Source of the DNA: Sodiomyces alkalinus F11
Taxonomy: Eukaryota > Ascomycota > Sordariomycetes > Glomerellales > Plectosphaerellaceae
Assembly: GCF_003711515.1 (NCBI RefSeq)
Contig: NW_021167083.1
Coordinates: 2,613,451-2,677,450 of the forward strand
Length of the DNA: 64,000 nucleotides
Reading direction: 5' to 3'
Of this stretch, positions 1-14,246 are shown one piece after another (within the stretch, counting starts at the first letter, position 1; every line of letters begins with the position of its first letter). A model generated the notes under the pieces. That model worked only from the letters and a program-made list of their open reading frames with translations. It was not told where the DNA came from and ran no database searches. The translations under genes and the position numbers were made by a program.

Positions 1-300
1 TATAGTAAAAGGGTAGCCCGTTTTCCTAGAGATAGTATAAGGACGTGTTCCTATAGTATTAGTCTTATATCTATTACTACCGTAATCATAGTAAAGGTTA
101 TAGCGACGATAATTCCTATCCTTATTAAGGTTAGTTCCACGACGCTTAGCAATAATATAGCCCTGGTCGCGAGCGAAGTCGTTAGTATTAGCGAGTAGGT
201 CGTTAAATTCTTCGTAGCCGAGAGCGAAAGGCTATAGCGGTAAAAAAGCTATCGCGGTAACGGCGGCTTATTATTATTATTTAGGGAAAGGCGGTAGAAG
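1..300 (-). pseudogene. RIP-damaged Mutator-like (MULE) transposase N-terminus, FAR1-type domain
   Basis: Read on the minus strand from about 215 down to 1, one frame stays open and resembles the FAR1/WRKY-GCM1-type DNA-binding domain at the start of fungal MULE transposases: a stretch like EEFNDLLANTNDFARDQGY, then a basic run, then a segment ending in GYPF. Positions where the family normally has zinc-binding cysteines (a CDRGG-like and a GCPF-like motif) read as tyrosine, which is what RIP does to TGC/TGT codons. The rest of the transposase would lie left of the window. Identification is by motif memory only; no terminal inverted repeat is visible. Confidence 0.45.
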
Positions 301-331
301 AGAGTAGTAATTAAGGGTTATAATAATAGAT

Positions 332-539
332 TATAGACGACTAGTTATAGGTCGTGGCACTAAGTAAGGACGTAATAATAGATTATCTAGAAGTAAGGAA
401 GGAAGAAGGAAAAAGGAGAAAAGTCTATAGCGCTAGGCTAGTTATAAAATAGCGATAACTAGGCGATATAGGTCCGTTAACTAAGCGCGTAGTTAGGAAG
501 ATCCGGAGTATAGCCGGATCCTTTATATCAGGGTTAACC
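332..539 (-). repeat. Gypsy LTR, 3' LTR of gypsy copy 1
   Basis: About 205 bp, shared with 14247-14461 and 25837-26042: it contains the common blocks cgactagttatagg, gataactaggcgatatagg and ggaagatccggagtatagcc. On the minus strand it follows a G-rich run (540-560) that would be the polypurine tract, which makes this the 3' LTR of a minus-strand element. The TG...CA ends read TA...TA, consistent with RIP. Confidence 0.75.
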
Positions 540-3500
540 CGTAATACTATCCCCCCTCTTTCCCTCCGGGGGTTATATAACCGCGCGTCCCCGTTATGAC
601 TTAGCTCCCCCTTACGTCGCGGTGATAAAGGAATAGTCGTGTCCTTTTATTTTACCTCGCCTTTACCTCGATATTAAAGAAATCTTAAATCGCCTACTAA
701 TCTTTATTTATATAGCCAAAATAGTAATATAGGCCTTCCTTGTATAGATCTATCCGTAGATATATTAGCCCTGTTTTTCTTATAGACTTCCTCTTCCTTT
801 ATTTCTCTCTATAACTTTAATAATAATAATAATAATACTAGTAATTCCGTATATACTCGCTCTTCCTCGTAGCGACGATTTTTCTAACTCCTTTATTCCT
901 AGCTAATATCTATCAATACTCGGCTAGTTTAAGAGCTCTCCGTCTAAGGTAAGTCGGCTCTCTCTTATAATCTATTTATAAAGTACCCTCCGCTAACTTC
1001 TATTATTTTATAGATAGCGCTAGCCCCCGGCGATAATAAGGGTAATAATAATAATAAGCGTACCCCTAATAACGATATAAGTATAATACTCTTACGCCTT
1101 AAGGCGATACTAACCGTATAATAGTTCGCGTTAATACCATCGCCGCCGCCTAAGAAGAAGAAATAGGCGGGTAATTAGCGTTCTAAGCACGCTCCTAATA
1201 GCGATTGTACTAAGCTATACCTCCTTTATACGCGCGATATCGCTAATAGAAAGTATAAGCGCCTTTATCGTAGCTAGACTAATCGGGGGAAGAAATACTA
1301 TATATACTCTACGAAGATATACCGGTATACTCCTCTCTTAGTATACCTTAAAGGCTATACGTAGAGGTTATTCGAGACGGCTACCATTATTAACGATAAT
1401 AATAAGAATACCCCTATAAGACCTCGTCCCCCTCTAAGGTTATAACCGTATCGCTAACCGTTTTCTAGGAGTAAGAACCGTATCTTAACGTCTACGCGGC
1501 GTTCTAGGATACCCTTATAGCTAGGGAAGCGATAACAGCGATATTACTTATAGCTATATATCCCGCGGAGGCTCCCGGTATAATAATCGCGCTATCGCTT
1601 TCTCCTCCTTAAGAGGTCTAAGAAAAGATAGTATTATAGTTAGCCTTATTAACTCTTTCTAAGGTCGTTAATAAGGTAATTAAACTAGCCTTATTTCTTT
1701 TAGTAATAGAGGTTATTAATAAGGTAATTACGCTAGTCTTTTCTCCTCCTTTAAAGGTCGTAGAAAAGATAGTATTAGGACTAAACGTATCGCCTCCGGA
1801 GGAGGTTATTACTAAGGCGGAATAGCTAGCCTTATCTCCTCCTTATAAGGTTATAGGTAAGGTAGTAATTTCGGGCCTAGTCCCTCCTAATATCGTAGTG
1901 GAAAAAAACGCTTATCCTATTACTCTTACTCCTTTATCGGGGTTAACGTTATCGGATAAAGACTTTAGGCGCTTTAGTCTTATAAAGCTAAGGGAGTATA
2001 CTCGGCTATTTAAGGAGATACTTATACTCGGTCGCGCTAATATTATAATTTCCGAACTTTAATAATATATAAAGTATAGGCGAGCTTTTACGCTTATAGG
2101 TATAATTATCGCTAGCACGGTTATGATCCACGATAACGGCGATAATAAAGATAATAATAAGGTTAAGAAGACAGACTCTAACCTATAGCGGGGCAATAAG
2201 GGTAAGACTTTTACGGAAATTAATAATGCCGAGGATAGCGATTTCAAGGCCTAGGATATTAATCTGGGCTTCTATTAAGTATAGCTAAGGCGTAGGGCCT
2301 ATCCGGCCTAAACTAAATCCGACTCTTACTCCCTTTTAATTATCACGATATAATCGCTTATATATTAGCTCCTATATTATAATAGCGTAAAGGTCTTTAA
2401 TAGTCTATTATTTATTATTACTAAGCCGAATTTCCTTTTAAACTCGTTAAGTAACCGTGTTTACGCTAATAGTTCTAGCGGTTCCTATATAGGCTTATAG
2501 TATCCTACCTATCATACTAGTACCTTACGTCTTAATTCCCTACCTCGCCTCCTTATCCTTACGTAAAGGATTTCCCTAACTTCTTATTCTTTACTATTAG
2601 TTATTTCTTAAATAGACGGTGGTTAAGGGTTATCTACTACTTATCCCGGAAAAGGGCTATCGCCCACGCGACGTAATAAGTCTATATAGAATTAGGGGTA
2701 GATCTATAATAGTATAGTGAGCTTAACTATATATAGGCTAATTACCTTTATAACTCGGTATTTACGCTAAAGCTAGTTAAGCTTATATAATAGTCGCGGA
2801 GTCGAATAGTTAGCTAATAATAGCTAGACTAAGTCGTTAACTATAAAACGCTTAGCCGGTATACGATATTAGTTAGTAGACTCTTTATTTGTAAGCTATA
2901 TCGATACGATCACGGCCTAGGCAAACTTAGTCGTTTTTTATAAGCGGCGTAGTAGATTATAGGCCGTTAATACTCTAGGTTCTATAAAAGGCTCCTCGGT
3001 TATTTAGATCGGGTTATTATAATAGCTATCTTCTAAGAAAAAAGGACTAAACCCTATTATAGAGCTCTCGCGGTTATTTAGGGTTAGTTATACTATAGGT
3101 AATAGGCGATCCTAGTTATTCTAAGCGTAGTAGATAAAAGCTTATAAATAAGCTTATACTTCTTAGTCTATATACTCTATTACTTTATTAGTCTAAGGGT
3201 AATATAGTATACTAAGCTTACACGATACCCGTGTAAGCTTATAAAAGTGCTTTTAGAACCTGCTTATCTAGTTTAAACCTTAGTTATTAATAATCGACCT
3301 AGGTATTCTGTAGAACCGGAAATAATAGTATAAGAATTATTCCGTATAAGCTTTAGCTTTTATCATCTTTATCGCTTCTAATATTATAGTCTTAGTTAGA
3401 TAGTCTATAATAACCTAAAAGTAGCGCGCCTTTTTCTCGCCGGCTAGTAGTAGGTCTATTATAAAGTCTATTAATAGGTTACTCCGTATTAGTTCTAGTA

Positions 3501-5930
3501 CCGTGAGGGGGCGTAAAAGGCCTTTTTTCGCGTTTCTCTATATATACCCTTTTCCGTAAACGTTATAGTTCCGGATAAATTATCGGATATCCTTATTTAT
3601 CCTTAGCTAGAATAAGTAACGCGTTATTAAGAGGATAGTATTTTTATATCCGGGGTATCCTCCGATTACTAAATCGTAAATTAACTAGATAATCCTCCTT
3701 TATAACGTTAACTCCTTAGTAAACCCGGGCACCTAAATCCGGTCACGGAATAATAGTAACCCGGTTATAAAGACTATATACTTAGCTACTTATAGCTTTA
3801 ATTCTAATAATAATACGAATTACTATTCTGCTTTAGCGACCACGGATAGGGCTCCTTAATACTATTTATCGGTTATAAGCGTTTTATCCTATAATCGTCA
3901 TAGCTTTTAGTCCGCCTCGAAGATTATTTAACCGCTATTAATATAACGAATACTAGGTAGAATCGCGGTATCGGGAATTAATTAGATATACTAAGATAAC
4001 TCCTATTCGTTTATTATATCTTAGGGCTTATCGTATTATTAACGCGAGAGGGCGTCCGCTATCGCGTTATTTTTCCCCTTCCGATACTTAAGTATAAAGT
4101 CGAACTATATAATTTTACCGGCTTAATAGCTTTGTTGCTTAGTAAGCGTTTACTTTATTATAAAGTATTTAAGGGTCTTATAATCGAAGAGGACTATAAA
4201 CTACTTATAGCTAATAGGCTTAGCCCGCTATATCGCTAGATAACTTATAATCGTTAATACTTTCTTATTATAGACTAGGTAGTTATATTCTACTCTATTA
4301 AGTTTATAAGAATAGTATACGACTATATAGGGATTTATATCCGTGTTTTTATATATTAGGCTACCCCTAAGGGCAAACCCTAAGTAATCCGTCTTAATAA
4401 GTATCTTATTTACTAAGTTCTATTATCGTAGTATTAGTCTTTCTTAGAACCTTGCCTTTAGCTCGCCAAAGGCCGCTTTTTCCTCGGGACCCTATTAAAA
4501 GGTATAGTCTTTCTTAGTAAATACTATTAACGCGGTAAAGATCCCCAAAAAGTCCTTAATAAAGATCCGGTAATAATTCGTAAACCCTAGAAAGCTTTGC
4601 ACGCCCTTAACCGTTATAGGCGTTTCCTACTCGCGGATAGCTTATAACTTCTTTAGATCGTAAAATACGCCTTTCCCTGCGGTAATTATAAATCCTAGGT
4701 ACTTTACTATCTTTACACTCAACTCGTACTTTAACGGATTTAGGTTTAGGCCGGTATCTGTAAACGCGCGGAGTACCTATTTTACCTTCGCCTTATAATC
4801 GGCCTAACTCCTACTAAAGTAAACTAGGATATTATCGATATAAGCGGTAATAAAGTTATTTAGGAAATACTATAATATCTTATTAATATATTACTAGAAA
4901 GTTGCGGGGGCTTTACTTAAGCCGAATAGATAGATAAGCTATTCGAAAAGCCTAAACCGAGCTTAGAATATAGTCTTATATTTATATCCTAAGGCTATTC
5001 TAATCTTATAAAAGGTAATAATTATAATAAGCTTTATAAACTATTTCGCTTAGCTTAGGTTTTATAGTATTTTAGCGATGAAAAAAAGTAAATAATAGTC
5101 TTACTTAGTAATCGCGTTTAATACTTAATACTTATAATAAAAATAAAGTCCTCCGCTTAGTTTCCTTATAAAAAGGATAGGAGCCGCGGCTTTTAAATTA
5201 CCAGTATAGATAAATCCCTTATCTATTAGGTTAGTAAGTATTTTCCGTAATACTAAGAGTTCTTCTCTTAATATATTATAGAGCGGCCCTTAGGGGAGCG
5301 ATAATTTCTTATTATCGTTTCCGGGTATAAGGTTTACCTTATAATCGACTCCTACTCGGTATAACGGCAATTAGTTAGCCTTTTTAGGCGTAAATAAGTC
5401 GTCGAATTCTTATAATAGCTTTATAAGTATAAAATCCTTCGGGTCCGCTAATTACTTTTTATATAACGCTTTTTCGATATCCCTTAAGCTTACTCCCTAG
5501 ACTAAGACTTCTTCGCCCTTCCGTTATAATCGTCGGATAATACCCGCGAACACGGATCTAGTCACTAAATAAGTATCGTGGATAGCTTATACTCTAGTAG
5601 ATTTATTTTTATAATAAAGTCGTATATTTAATCGGGCTATTTTATAATAAAGCCGTTTATCCTTAACGTAATTCGTTATGTTATTTTATTCTATTTAGGG
5701 CTTCCCGAGAAATATATTTTAATTACGCCCGGGTATTATATATACGATATCCTTTACGGGTAGCCGCTAATCTTAAGCTCGTAGATAGTAATCCCCGCGC
5801 TATTAATAGTCTTAGTAGCTTCCGAGAAGCTATTTAGTAATCGATTTATTTTATTAATTAACGGGAATAATATCCAAATATATAAAAGAGTATCGTTAAG
5901 CCGAAAGTGGCTCTAAGGTGCCGTATTATC
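540..5930 (-). pseudogene. Ty3/gypsy pol remnant, RIPed (gypsy copy 1, distal part)
   Basis: Minus-strand reading recovers gypsy pol in the expected order. The reverse transcriptase box at about 4806-4853 reads AYIDNILVYFS where the family has a YxDD-type box, so one catalytic Asp has become Asn. The integrase C-terminal segment at about 3000-3110 reads like LALNNRESSIIG followed by SPFF. Stops occur throughout and no long frame is open. Between integrase and the 3' LTR (540-2250) lies about 1.7 kb of degenerate repetitive sequence, also present in gypsy copy 2 (26043-27750). The 5' side stops at about 5930, where LINE1 copy A begins; gag reappears at 12770. Dead copy. Confidence 0.8.
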
Positions 5931-8900
5931 GATAAAACCAATTCTGATATCGGATTCGGACTCTACGCCCTTAAAAGCACCGGAGACCGATGTCGTAGCG
6001 AGGCCGTAGAGGGCGCGGTGAGTTATATACTATAGGGCGGCCTGTAGGGCTAACTGAACGCGATACTAGTATACCACTATAGAGCGCCTAGAATACGATA
6101 ACTAGAACTAACCCGGGGCGCGTAGCCCCGGGAGAGCCCTAAAGATCCTAGGTACCGAGCGGGCGTACCGAAGGCGTACTATATAAACTATAAACCTAAT
6201 TTTCCGGACTATTAGCTAATAGAGTAAACGCCGATATGGCGTTAAAGCTAGTATAGAAAATCCTTTAAACGTAATACTACGAGATTATTATAGGGAAGCC
6301 GCTACGCTAATAACCCGGTAATAATATACCCCTCTTTACGATTAAAAGGCTTACTAACATAATTTAATAAGCGATTAAGGGTATATTAACGGAATTACTC
6401 GGGGTAGCAGGACCTAAGACCTACGCCTAGGTAATAAGGAGTATACCTGCGTAGCGCTAATATATCGAGATAGCACTAATAAAGGTTATACCTACCCGAT
6501 ACGCCCGAGAATTAATAGTCCGATACAGAGACGCTAAGACCGACCTTAAAAGCCGAACCCTATAAGAGATTACTAAAGCGGTTAATTAAGTCGCCCGCCG
6601 CGTAGATATAATAGCCGCGCGATAACTCCTAAGCGGCGACATAATTATCACGTTTAAGTATAGGAATAAATAGTAGATAGCGAATACGAATAATTAGGTT
6701 AAAGGCGTATTTAGTATAGGAGCTATAATATAAGAGAAAATATACTAAGTTATAGTAAAAGGAATACTAATAGCGTAGCTACTAGTTAACGACCCCGATA
6801 TAGTATTATAAAAACTCCGACTATAGAATAATATAGCGATTACCCGGATTAAAGCTAGGAAACCTAGGAATAACGTAGCGCGGATAGCGTTATTAATTAT
6901 TAAGGTCGCCCGCTCCGAGGATATAGAGCGACTAATAAAGGAAGGAGTCTTCTTTAATTACGGATACTATAATAAGGAATCCTATAACCCTAAAATCTCC
7001 CTATAACGGTGCTTTAAGTGCCTTGACTTTAGATATAAAGCAGGCTAATACTAAGTAATAAAAACGCTATACGGGTATTATAGCGGGATAGAGTCGGCGT
7101 ACTAAGGGGGCTTCGCGGTATATTAAGCTAAGATAGACCCGAAAAAGCGGCGCTATACCGCCTATAAGGGGCTATACGTAGCGTTTAACAATGAATACCC
7201 GAATACAGTAAAGGAGAGGGCGTGGACTAAGGAGGTATATACTAATAGGGTAAGGGGATTCGACCTTAGCTAACTCGAGAAATATAGGGCGGAGAGGGAG
7301 CGTAGTATCTTCGCGGCGTCGTAAGAAATAATAATAGTCTCCGAACCGCCCGAGAAAAAGACAAAATAAAAAAGGCGCCCCTTAGGGTCGCGGAATATCC
7401 TTTTTAGATCGCGTACCGCCCTCTCTGCGCCTACTTAGGAAAGTAACCTAATTATAAGGTTCCTCGCCTTTAATACTACTTTCTAGCCCCTACGAAGCCT
7501 TACGCCCTACCCTAAGGCTATACCTAAAGCGTAGCTATAGAGTAAAGCGAGCGCGGCGTAGCCGCCTAAGATAAGTAATTAGAATCGTTTAGTAGAATAT
7601 AGGGGAATAGCGGGATAAAGTATACTAAGCGCTTTGTAACTATAACGGGTATAATATAATAGCGGTAATAGAGCCCGGGTTAGATAAAAGAAAGAACCCG
7701 GTTTACCTAAGGGGATATAATTATAGGATAGTATAGGAGAGTGGGCGCGCTTTACTCTATATTTATAAGCGGTATAGGGCTGCTATATTTACGTAGCACG
7801 CGGGCGAGGATTAAGCCTAGGCTATAATTAGAGTCAGGATATAATAGTAGGAGATAAGTGTATAGGTAGTATACTTACTATACTATTAAGGAGGAGAGTA
7901 AAAGACCCTAATATATAGTCTCGCGGCGGAACCGGAGCGGTAACGTATTATCCTAGTAAAAGACTTTAACCTAAAGAACCCCTTTTAGAACGGATATAAT
8001 AGATATAAAAGATAATCGGAGGACCATATTACGCTCGCGCACTAATAATAACTCGACCTTATAACCCCCAAAGAATATATTACTAGGACCTCGGCTAATA
8101 CTAATTAATAATATAGCACACTTACCCTTACTTAGGTTTTAGTAGACCTAACCTACGTATACTAAGAGGATAATCTAGACCTAATAGGCTTAGACTATAT
8201 AGCCTAGGTTATTAATATCGATACAGTATAGCCGTGCTAGTGTATCGCTAGTAAAGGATAAAGGTAGAGGAAGTTAGACCGCGAAGCGGCCCGGAGAGAG
8301 GCTTAAAGGCTAGACTATAGAGAAATACCCTTTACCCCGGAAGTAATCGACTAGGCTATAAGCTAGATACTATAGGACCTTATTAATATCGCGGACGCTA
8401 TAGCGCCGCGCCGCGAGCTAGCCGCCTTCCGCGATAGACCGCTATAGTAAACGCAGGAAATAGTAAAAGCGAATAGGGAGGTAATAAGGCTAATACGGCG
8501 CTATTACGGGCGGAGGTCGCGCGGTAGGTAGGATAAACTTAAGGAGGTAGAAAAATATCGTGATATACTAGTTAGGGTAAAGAAACAGAAAAGCTAGCGC
8601 GGCGCCGTTAATACGATAGCCGCGGACTAAAAAAGCCTTTAGGCACTATAACGCTAGGCCCGGACGGTAAGCTACCTACCCCTAAACCTCCTATTTATCC
8701 CGCCCCTATAATGTAGCGCGGGTAGACCGGTCACGATAATATATAACGGAAAAGCGATAATCCTTATAGCGAAGTTTTTCCCCCTACTATACCCTATAGA
8801 AAGCGGACGTATCGGCGGCGCGCTAAGAACGGAGGTAATACTACTTATATAAGAGGTTATAGAAAAGGAGGTCTAGTAGGTTATATAATAAATAGTAAAG

Positions 8901-11900
8901 TAAAAAGTACCCGGGCAGGACGGCTTACTAAATAGATTTTTACTCGTATATAGCTAACTACTCTATAATCGACTAGTATAACTCTTCTCCGTAAGCCTTA
9001 AGGCCGTATATTTCCCGTAATAATACCGTACCGTAAAAGTAATAATACTTAAGAAACCGGGTAAACTAAAGGAAGATTATATAATAGCCTTAGGGTAACG
9101 ACTAATATTACTCCTATGCGTAACGGGGAAGGTCCTTAAGAAGATAATAGCGGGGAGAATTATAACCGTAGCAGAGGAGTACCGACTCCTCCGTACCGGA
9201 TAGATAAGTAATTAAAGACACCGCGATATAATAGTAGTAGTTAGGGCTATTATAGAGGGAGTATACGCCGCGTAGGAATATAGTAGGGCCGTAGCGTAAT
9301 TAAAGCTTAATGTCTAGGGCGCCTTCGATATAGTACTATACTAAAAACTCCTCGAAGTCCTCGCCTAATACGGCTTCCCGGACTAGGTTATAAAATAAAC
9401 CTAGTTATACGTTATAGCGCGCACGGTACGCCTACGCTTTAACGGCGACACGGCGTATAAGGTAGATATCTAAGCGGGAGTCCCCTAAGGATCGCCCCTT
9501 TCCTTAATCCTCTTTATCCTATTTATCGGAATATTTTACTAGGAATTAATCCGGATACCGCGGGTTATAGTAGTCGGCTTTACCAATAAGACGAATATCG
9601 TGGCCTTTAAATATAATAAGGCCATACTATGGGCGTACCTTAAACGGGTATAATAGGTTTACTAAAGCTAGTTATAACGGAGCGGACTATAATTTAAGCT
9701 ATAGAAGCATAAGCTTCTCCACTTTACGAGAAAATAAAACCCGCTACCGCTCTAGCTACGCCTTAAGGGCGTACCGGCGCCGTAAGTTAGAGAGATAGAG
9801 GTTTTAGGGGTTATCCTCGACTAGAAGCTTATATTCCGTTCTTATATCCGAAAACTTAAAGCTAAACTCTTTACCTAAAAATACGCCCTTATACGCCTTA
9901 TAGTGTTAGTATAGGGCTACCGTATCGGGTATACGCGTAAACTATACTAAATAATAGTCCGGAGCGCTATACTATATATAGCCCCGGCCTTCTATACGAT
10001 AACAGGAAAAAGGGAGAAGCCGAGCAGAGTCTTAAAAGGACTAGCTAGTAAGTAGGCGTAGTGCTTATATATTATTACTAGTATATATTAGGCTATTATT
10101 ATAAAGGTAATTAAGATAGAGGCGAGGGTCCCCCCTTTTAATTTATACTATAACGCCCTAACCGCGCGAGCGGTACTATAGGTAAAGGGCACCTACAAAG
10201 AGTAAGCGATACTTTAGGTATAACGAGTAGCCGAAGCGGCTATATAGCGTAGAAGATATAGGGGAGGTGTTAGGCCTTCCTTAAGGTCTTAGGGGGTATA
10301 GAAGTAGGAAGTCGAGTCCTAGCTCCTCGGGAGGGAATTAGCCTAGCGCCTCTAAGAGGAATAAGCGTACTAGTAAAAGCGTACCTCGCTACGCTAATAT
10401 AGTAGCGTAGCCGTAGTGTAAACGCCTTAATTCGACCGCGTAGCGCTTAGGAAGTATAAAGGCCTTATAAAACTATAGAGTTTTATCTTTACCTAGGTAT
10501 AAACGGAGAAGATAGGCCTTTACCACTTCTTTTTTATAAGAGGCGTGCCGGACACGGTAACGCCGCGCTACCAGTATACTAATAAAGGGCCGGAGATAGC
10601 GGAATATATCGCGTTATAGTGCCGGGATATATTAGGGGAGATATAAGAGCGCCTCGCGGCCGATATAGGCGCGCGCTTACTAATAAAATAGGACTAGCTC
10701 TTAGCGCTCCGGAGTAAGGAGACCGCGGGGAAGGTCGCGAAGTGGTTCCTATAAACCGGACGCCTTCCGGACTTTAGACTAGCACGATAATTAATATCAG
10801 AGGGGTAGTAAAGCCCCCGCGGTGCTAAAAGACCTCGGGTATATATATAGGGGAGGTATAGACGATTACGAAGACGATTATAAAGATAAGTAAAGGGAGA
10901 GTATAATATTTATTAATAACCGTTATACGGCTACGCTACGGCCGCGCTATAGTATACCTACTTACTCCTCTATATTGTTATCTATATACTTATCGGAGTC
11001 GTTAGCATTATCGGAGCTAATTACTCTACCGTCTACTAGAATAACCTTATCCTTATTAGCCTTATCCTTAGTGGTAGAGGTAGTAGGGTCCCTAAAAGAG
11101 GGGAGGGGGATACCCTATAATATATATTAGTAGCGGGGTTAATACGGGGGAGGCGTGGGGTAACTTATAAGATAAGCGAGGATAAGCTCTAATATCTCGC
11201 CGTTACGAGTATAGCTACTACTATAACTCTACGGGGGCGTAGCGGCGGGGGCGGCGCGGTATATAGAAAGGGCGCGGGTCTAACAGGTAGCCGCCTATTA
11301 ATGCTTACGGATATTCTGCGATAGGATTAGTAATAAGGATATAGTGTATACGGTATAATAGAGAAGGGGAAAACCTATAAAGGGTATCGGGGCGGCGCGG
11401 GCGGCGGCGGTAGCGGCGATAAGGGCGGTAGCGGCGTTATTATAGGGAGGGGGGATTTAATAGGAGGATTAGCGGAGTAAAGGCGTAAAGGGGGCGTAGC
11501 GGGGATAAACCGGGGCGTAGTAGCTACTATTATAGTTATTATTAATATTCTTAATATAATAAGCGCCCGCTCCTAAGTCGGGTTAGTAAAAGCGATATAA
11601 TAGGGGTATAGCGGGAGCATAGCGGGAATATAATACGATTATTTACCGGGCGGATTTTAGTAAAAAGCTACCTAATAATTACGGGCGAGAAATACGATAT
11701 AGGAGGTGTATAACGATAAGCGGATAGTAAGGGCGGACTATACCGGGTTAGAATATAAAATAGGGGTATAATGCGGGCGCGACGATAATAAAGCGGGGAA
11801 CTTATAGTAGAAGGCTAAGGGGTAGCCGGCCCTTTACCCTTATAGGCGCCGGTACCGGCTCCCCCTTTAGTAATAAAGGTCTTATTACTAGGTATCTAGA

Positions 11901-12765
11901 GGGGTAGGGGAGTTAGACTAAGGCGGGCGTTACGGGGGCGGAGCGGGGGCGGCGCGGGGATAGTATAACCCAGGACCCTATTAGATCCCCTACTCTATAG
12001 CCGAACGGCACTAGGGTATCCTATACGGGTATTCTAAGGCTATACTTATACTATACCGACCACGTAAAACTTACTTTAAGAACGATAGTTTAAAGGAGGA
12101 AAAGAGGAAAGGAGGAAAAAAGAGGAAAAGAGGGAGGTTTATACGAAAAGGGAGCGGCAGATTAGCCCTATAAGTCACCACGCCTTTTAGGGAATAGTAG
12201 CTATACCCGGCCTATACTATAGCGCTTACCCTGGAGAGCCTACGTAGCGCGAGTAAGGGAGGTATATAACTAAATAAGGGCCACTATAAATAGTAGGTAT
12301 ATAAAGGAGGTTTTAGAAAAAATAATAAATAAAGAAAAAAGTAAGGGGGGGGGGTAGGCGTGCCCCCTATAGAAGGGATGGAGGGTATAAAGGGCGCCGC
12401 GGCGAGGCAAGAATAACCTCGCCGGATCCAGAATAAAGGAAAGGACGGCGGCGAGGGACTATAGCGATAGCGCACCGAGGGTATATATAACCCGACACGG
12501 TACCTAATAAACTAACTAGCTAACCCCTATTAGCTACTAGCCCGGAGGTAAGATCCGGTTTTCGAATAGCGATAGAAACGGGGCCGCGGAGCGATACCGT
12601 AGCGGCCACGCACGATAGAACTGCTTATATAATAAGAGCGTAGGGGTTTTTATCTATTCACGGTTTCCCCTCGAAAATCAGAGAAGGACTATTACCTAGG
12701 TGCCTAGCCTAGCCTAGCTAAGCGAGAGCAGAGTAATAAATAATAATAATATTATTATTATTAAT
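5931..12765 (+). mobile_element. LINE1 copy A (Tad1-like non-LTR retrotransposon), RIPed
   Basis: Plus-strand non-LTR element inserted in the gypsy element. ORF1 (about 6230-7380) has a zinc-knuckle-like segment near 7005-7050 (RCFKCLDFRYKAG, with the later Cys/His mutated). ORF2 follows: an endonuclease-like part (about 7600-8450), reverse transcriptase (about 8700-9700) and a C-terminal part to about 10900. The RT box at about 9574-9600 reads GFTNKTNIVAF where the family has an FADD-type box, so the catalytic pair is lost. A GC-rich 3' region (10930-12700) ends in TAA-type repeats at about 12735-12765. Homologous to 39656-47169 in inverse orientation. End positions are approximate. Confidence 0.75.
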
Positions 12766-14246
12766 CAACGGTAATTAGAGTCTTTAAGTAAACTATTCGC
12801 TTATAAGGGTATAGTAGTTATAACTAGTATTAATAAGGGCGAGGATATGCTATTTATTTACTTTAGCTATTATAAGTACTAGGTTATTACTAGTATATAC
12901 TTTAAACGCCTTTTACTCCCGTTATATCGCGGCTATCGGCTTTAACGCCTATTTTTTTATTAGAGCTATTCTTTTTCCCAGTTATCCTCGCTAATCGATT
13001 TATCCCCGCTTTTATCGCGATCCTTTACGCGAGTCTTTTTAAACCTTCCGGACTATATCTTAGTTTTCCTTTAGCTTTTTATAGTTCCGCGCGATATACC
13101 CCTTTTTATTATAGTTATAGTATATCCGAGTCTTTTATCTTGCCTTTCTATTGCTAATATAGTTTACTCCGCCTACCTTTATATCGCTATTAGTATCCTT
13201 TTTCTCGGGTATATTCTCTTAAGCTTATTTATCGTTGTTTTATTTAAACTAATAACCTTTAAGTTTCCCGGCGATCTCTTATACGCTATTAACCAATATA
13301 GTATAGTGGTTAGTAAGGATACGGGCGGAGATAAGCTTATCCCTAAGTCGTGAGGTAATCGCTCTTTCAAGGAATAAGATCTATATAGTAGCTTACTATT
13401 TAATACCGCCTATAAAGGCGATCTATCTCTTAAAATAAGGTAGGAAAGCGGTAAACGATTTATCGGACTATTAACGAATTATACTTAAGGCTTAGGTAGC
13501 TCATAATTATTCTATAGGGTTAAGGTAAGTACAATTAAGATATACTATAAAGTTATTAGAGTCTATAAGCTTACCCCGTCCGTCGCTTTTATAAAAGGCT
13601 AATATAACCTATTATACTTTAGGCTCTAAGTAATTATAAATCGTATACTAAGCTTATATATTATTCTAGAATAGGTTATTATCGATTATAAGTTTTTACC
13701 GTATCGCGAGGGCCTACAGGCTATAGTATACTCGCTTCCCTAAGACCTTTGCTAGGCTATTAATAGTCTTACGGGGTACCGCTATTAAGGTTAGGGCGGC
13801 TATTATTATTATTAGCTATAGCGTTAGCGATAAAACTGGTAATATAATAGATTCTATCAGTATAAGGATTATCGGGGTCTATAAGGGAGCCGGAATACTT
13901 AAGTTAGGCGGTATTAGGTTTTACAGAGTAAGCGACCCTAGGAGCCGGGCTATAAGCTATTCGATTAATAGGCGTTATCGCTTATTAGCTTCTTCTCTCG
14001 CGCGTTATCGGTCTGTAAATTAGCGTATTTCCGAGTAATATCCTTATATTAGAGTAAGCCTTATATTAATATCGGTATATTATTTATAGAGAGGGCCTAG
14101 TCTTATATTTAGAGCTTATGTATTTTCTTCGAACTGTTAGTTTATCCACTCCGTGACCTATTTAATTCTAATAAGTCGCTAGGCAGTAGTATTAGGATCC
14201 TGATCTATTACTAGCATAGCATATAGATATTACTTAGTTCTAGATA
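12766..14246 (-). pseudogene. Ty3/gypsy gag remnant (gypsy copy 1, proximal part)
   Basis: On the minus strand a zinc-knuckle segment at about 13075-13130 reads RIYYNYNKKGYIARNYKK. With tyrosine standing where a CCHC knuckle has Cys or His, this is gag of the gypsy element with RIP damage. Next to it at the higher coordinate is the 5' LTR (14247-14461). The matching pol lies at 540-5930 beyond the LINE1 insertion. Small open stretches (for example 13179-13370) are chance frames. Confidence 0.65.
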
